Shown here: in pieces, positions 5,663 through 7,751 of the stretch
Position numbering within the stretch: position 1 is the stretch's first letter
Layout: each line of letters begins with the position of its first letter
Notes under the pieces: model-generated
Seen by the model: the letters and a program-made list of their open reading frames with translations, nothing else
Told to the model about the DNA's origin: nothing
Database searches by the model: none
Made by a program: the position numbers and the translations under genes
Assembly: GCA_027325475.1 (NCBI GenBank)
Contig: DAIEFO010000101.1
Span: 1-7,751 of the forward strand
DNA from: Desulfobacteraceae bacterium
Lineage (GTDB): Bacteria > Desulfobacterota > Desulfobacteria > Desulfobacterales > Desulfatirhabdiaceae
Length of the DNA stretch: 7,751 nucleotides
Direction of reading: 5' to 3'

Positions 5663-6007
5663 ATGGAACAATTTGTCAAAGTCATGAAAGCCCTCGCGGA
5701 CCCCAGCCGACTGAAGATCATCAAGATGCTTCAGCACAAGCCCATGTGCGTCTGTGAAGTACAGAAAGCGCTGGATATTCCCCAGCCCTCGGCATCCCGG
5801 CAACTGAAGATTCTGGAAGAGGCTGGATTGGTCACCAGCCAGAAAAATGGCTTATGGGTTAACTACATGCTTGCGGACGGCATGGACAGCCCTTACGCCG
5901 CCATACTGATCGGGGGGATGAAACACTGGTTTCAGGATGATCCCGATGTTGTCAATCTTGTTCGAACCTTGCCGGAAATCCGCCGGGAAGATATCTGCAA
6001 GGAATAA
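5663..6007 (+). CDS. arsR: ArsR-family arsenite-responsive repressor (114 aa)
   Basis: Winged-helix ArsR/SmtB repressors bind the promoter as dimers and release it when trivalent arsenic or antimony binds cysteines. Seen: FVKVMKALADPSRLKIIKML (4-23) as the first helices, MCVCEV (28-33) with C29 and C31 placed as in the classic CVC metal box of the E. coli-type As(III) site, the recognition helix around QPSASRQLKILEEAGLV (41-57), a wing at 58-69, and an extra C112 two residues from the C terminus that could act as a third thiolate. The ribosome site is GAGG at 5653-5656, 6 nt before the ATG. The start lies 10 nt after the probable operator, and the acr3 gene begins 17 nt after the stop. The function of a metalloid-sensing autorepressor is well supported; which oxyanion it senses is inferred from the acr3 partner. 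Confidence 0.92.
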   Translation: MEQFVKVMKALADPSRLKIIKMLQHKPMCVCEVQKALDIPQPSASRQLKILEEAGLVTSQKNGLWVNYMLADGMDSPYAAILIGGMKHWFQDDPDVVNLVRTLPEIRREDICKE

Positions 6008-6024
6008 AAAGGAGGAAGGGCGCT

Positions 6025-7107
<1,083 letters not shown>

Positions 7108-7110
<3 letters not shown>

Positions 7111-7227
7111 GGTGATTTCCAGCATAGAATAATACCATTCGGAGAAGAACATCCCCTGGCCTCCCTCAAGGGGGGAATATAAACCCTACATTTCAGCACA
7201 GGGTGTTCTTTGTTGGAAATCACCTTA
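7108..7227. mobile_element. Candidate MITE-like element with perfect terminal inverted repeats
   Basis: TAAGGTGATTTCCA (7108-7121) and its exact complement TGGAAATCACCTTA (7214-7227) are 14-bp perfect inverted repeats. Read as 12-bp ends starting AGGTGATTTCC, the 116-bp core 7110-7225 is flanked by TA on both sides, the target choice of IS630/Tc1-type transposases. Pairing continues inward for three more pairs (one G-U). Inside are a second stem (7145-7154 with 7201-7210) and a small hairpin with TCAA loop (7160-7175). No transposase is encoded, so it would be mobilised in trans. The alternative is a large RNA hairpin at the acr3 3' end, but it has no T-run. Copy number cannot be seen from one window. 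Confidence 0.55.
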
Positions 7228-7233
7228 TGCTTA

Positions 7234-7261
7234 TTGACAATGTTGCGCACCGCGCTACAAT
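7234..7261 (+). promoter_or_regulatory. Promoter of higBA, placing transcription start at the higB ATG
   Basis: TTGACA (7234-7239), a 16-bp spacer and TACAAT (7256-7261, 5 of 6 consensus). The higB ATG begins at 7268, six bases after the -10 box, about where transcription should start. No Shine-Dalgarno is present. Confidence 0.7.
7239..7261. promoter_or_regulatory. Candidate HigA operator
   Basis: AATGTTGCGC (7239-7248) and GCGCTACAAT (7252-7261) form an inverted repeat with 8 of 10 matching pairs around ACC. It fills the spacer and covers the -10 box. A direct repeat ACAATGTT (7237-7244 and 7257-7264, 20 bp apart) overlaps it. Antitoxin autorepression at such sites is the rule for higBA. 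Confidence 0.5.
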
Positions 7262-7267
7262 GTTTTC

Positions 7268-7546
7268 ATGATAAAGTCATTTGCACATAAAGGCTTGAAA
7301 GCTTTCTACGAAACCGGGAGTGTAAAAGGCATCCAGCCAAATCATGCCAAAAAGTTGCGTATGCAGCTTGCGGCACTGGATACGGCCTGTGTCATTGAAG
7401 ACCTGAATATTCCAGGTTATCGCTTGCATACACTACAAGGTGATCGTGTTGGTATCTGGTCTATTACAGTCAATGGCAATTGGCGTTTAACTTTCGAGTT
7501 TCTTGAAGGCAATGTACATATTCTGAATTATGAGGACTACCACTAA
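7268..7546 (+). CDS. higB: HigB-type RelE-superfamily mRNA interferase toxin (92 aa)
   Basis: HigB cleaves mRNA on the ribosome and is neutralised by HigA encoded just downstream. Seen: the family N terminus MIKSFAHKGLKAFYETGS, RLHTLQGDR (52-60), SITVNGNWRLTFEF (65-78) and the C-terminal NYEDYH (87-92). The length of 92 equals that of Proteus vulgaris HigB. Active-site positions His54, Asn71, Arg73, Asp90, Tyr91 and His92 are kept, but residue 57, commonly Lys (LKGDR), is Gln here. Start: ATG at 7268 matches the family N terminus, lacks a ribosome site and lies six bases after the -10 box, so a leaderless mRNA is predicted. The stop overlaps the higA start by one base (TAATG). Two lines counted by hand are about 35-45% G+C against 60% for one line of acr3, which suggests separate acquisition. 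Confidence 0.93.
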   Translation: MIKSFAHKGLKAFYETGSVKGIQPNHAKKLRMQLAALDTACVIEDLNIPGYRLHTLQGDRVGIWSITVNGNWRLTFEFLEGNVHILNYEDYH

Positions 7547-7751
7547 TGGCTATGTATAACCCACCGCATCCAGGCGAATTTGTTTATGCTACATATATGG
7601 AGCCGTTTGGCCTTAGTTGCCGTTTTTTAGCGTCTAAGCTTGGTGTATCTCCTTCCACGCTGAACCGTATTTTAAAAATGCAAAGCGGAGTCAGTCCTGA
7701 GATGGCATTGAGGCTTTCTATTGTACTGGGCCGCAGTCCTGAAAGCTGGCT
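7546..7751 (+). CDS. higA: HigA-type XRE antitoxin, N-terminal 68 codons, cut by window edge
   Basis: HigA binds and silences HigB and represses the operon through a helix-turn-helix. Seen: the typical NPPHPGEF opening (5-12), then EPFGLS (19-24), the HTH FLASKLGVSPSTLNRIL (27-43) and the family hallmark GVSPEMALRLSIVLGRSPESW (48-68). The usual Ala/Arg-rich positions of the HTH are kept. The start ATG shares its A with the higB TAA. A GAGG at 7532-7535 sits 10 nt upstream, so translation is probably coupled. The frame stays open at the window edge, where about 30 more residues would be expected. Confidence 0.92.
   Translation, partial: MAMYNPPHPGEFVYATYMEPFGLSCRFLASKLGVSPSTLNRILKMQSGVSPEMALRLSIVLGRSPESW

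Noticed and set aside
7160..7175. Small TCAA-loop hairpin as an intrinsic terminator for acr3
   Set aside because: No T-run follows on either strand; it is described as part of the MITE-like element instead.

Overview
The window looks like chromosomal DNA of a strictly or facultatively anaerobic Gram-negative bacterium. A Desulfobacterota (Desulfobacterales-like, former Deltaproteobacteria) host is my best guess. That rests on the divergent FHFH-type 3-hydroxyacyl-CoA dehydrogenase next to a patatin and an AMP-forming acyl-CoA synthetase, and on an Acr3-type arsenite pump under an ArsR repressor. The taxonomy is an inference; there is no rRNA or other marker gene.

Layout. Positions 1-5405 carry seven genes, all on the minus strand. 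In transcription order they are lipA (lipoyl synthase), rmlC and rmlD (last two steps of dTDP-L-rhamnose synthesis), a 3-hydroxyacyl-CoA dehydrogenase, a patatin-like hydrolase, a 63-residue protein of unknown function, and the N-terminal 192 codons of an acyl-CoA synthetase that runs off the left edge. lipA/rmlC/rmlD are tightly packed, with the rmlC Shine-Dalgarno overlapping the lipA stop and an ATGA overlap between rmlC and rmlD. The dehydrogenase and patatin share a TGATG junction. The 63-residue gene and the synthetase are also coupled, with the stop codon inside the next ribosome site. This last pair has its own promoter, followed by an imperfect palindrome resembling TetR/FadR-type fatty-acid operators.

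Positions 5406-5662 are a divergent intergenic region. It holds the arsR promoter, an operator palindrome over its -10 box, and a second perfect inverted repeat further upstream. arsR and acr3 follow on the plus strand and form a small arsenite-resistance operon with no arsenate reductase in view.

Right after acr3, and supplying its stop codon, is a 116-120 bp element with perfect terminal inverted repeats flanked by TA. It looks like a non-autonomous MITE. Beyond it is a lower-GC higBA toxin-antitoxin module: higB is complete and higA is cut by the window edge. Its promoter is so close to the higB ATG that the toxin mRNA is predicted to be leaderless.

The left half serves acyl-CoA activation and oxidation, lipid hydrolysis, lipoate synthesis and surface sugar synthesis. 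The right half is accessory: metalloid defence, a mobile repeat and a TA module. I found no convincing new multi-gene defence or biosynthetic system. The points most worth checking are the MITE/acr3 junction, the leaderless HigB, the divergent dehydrogenase and the 63-residue companion of the acyl-CoA synthetase. No gene-free stretch exceeds 300 bases.
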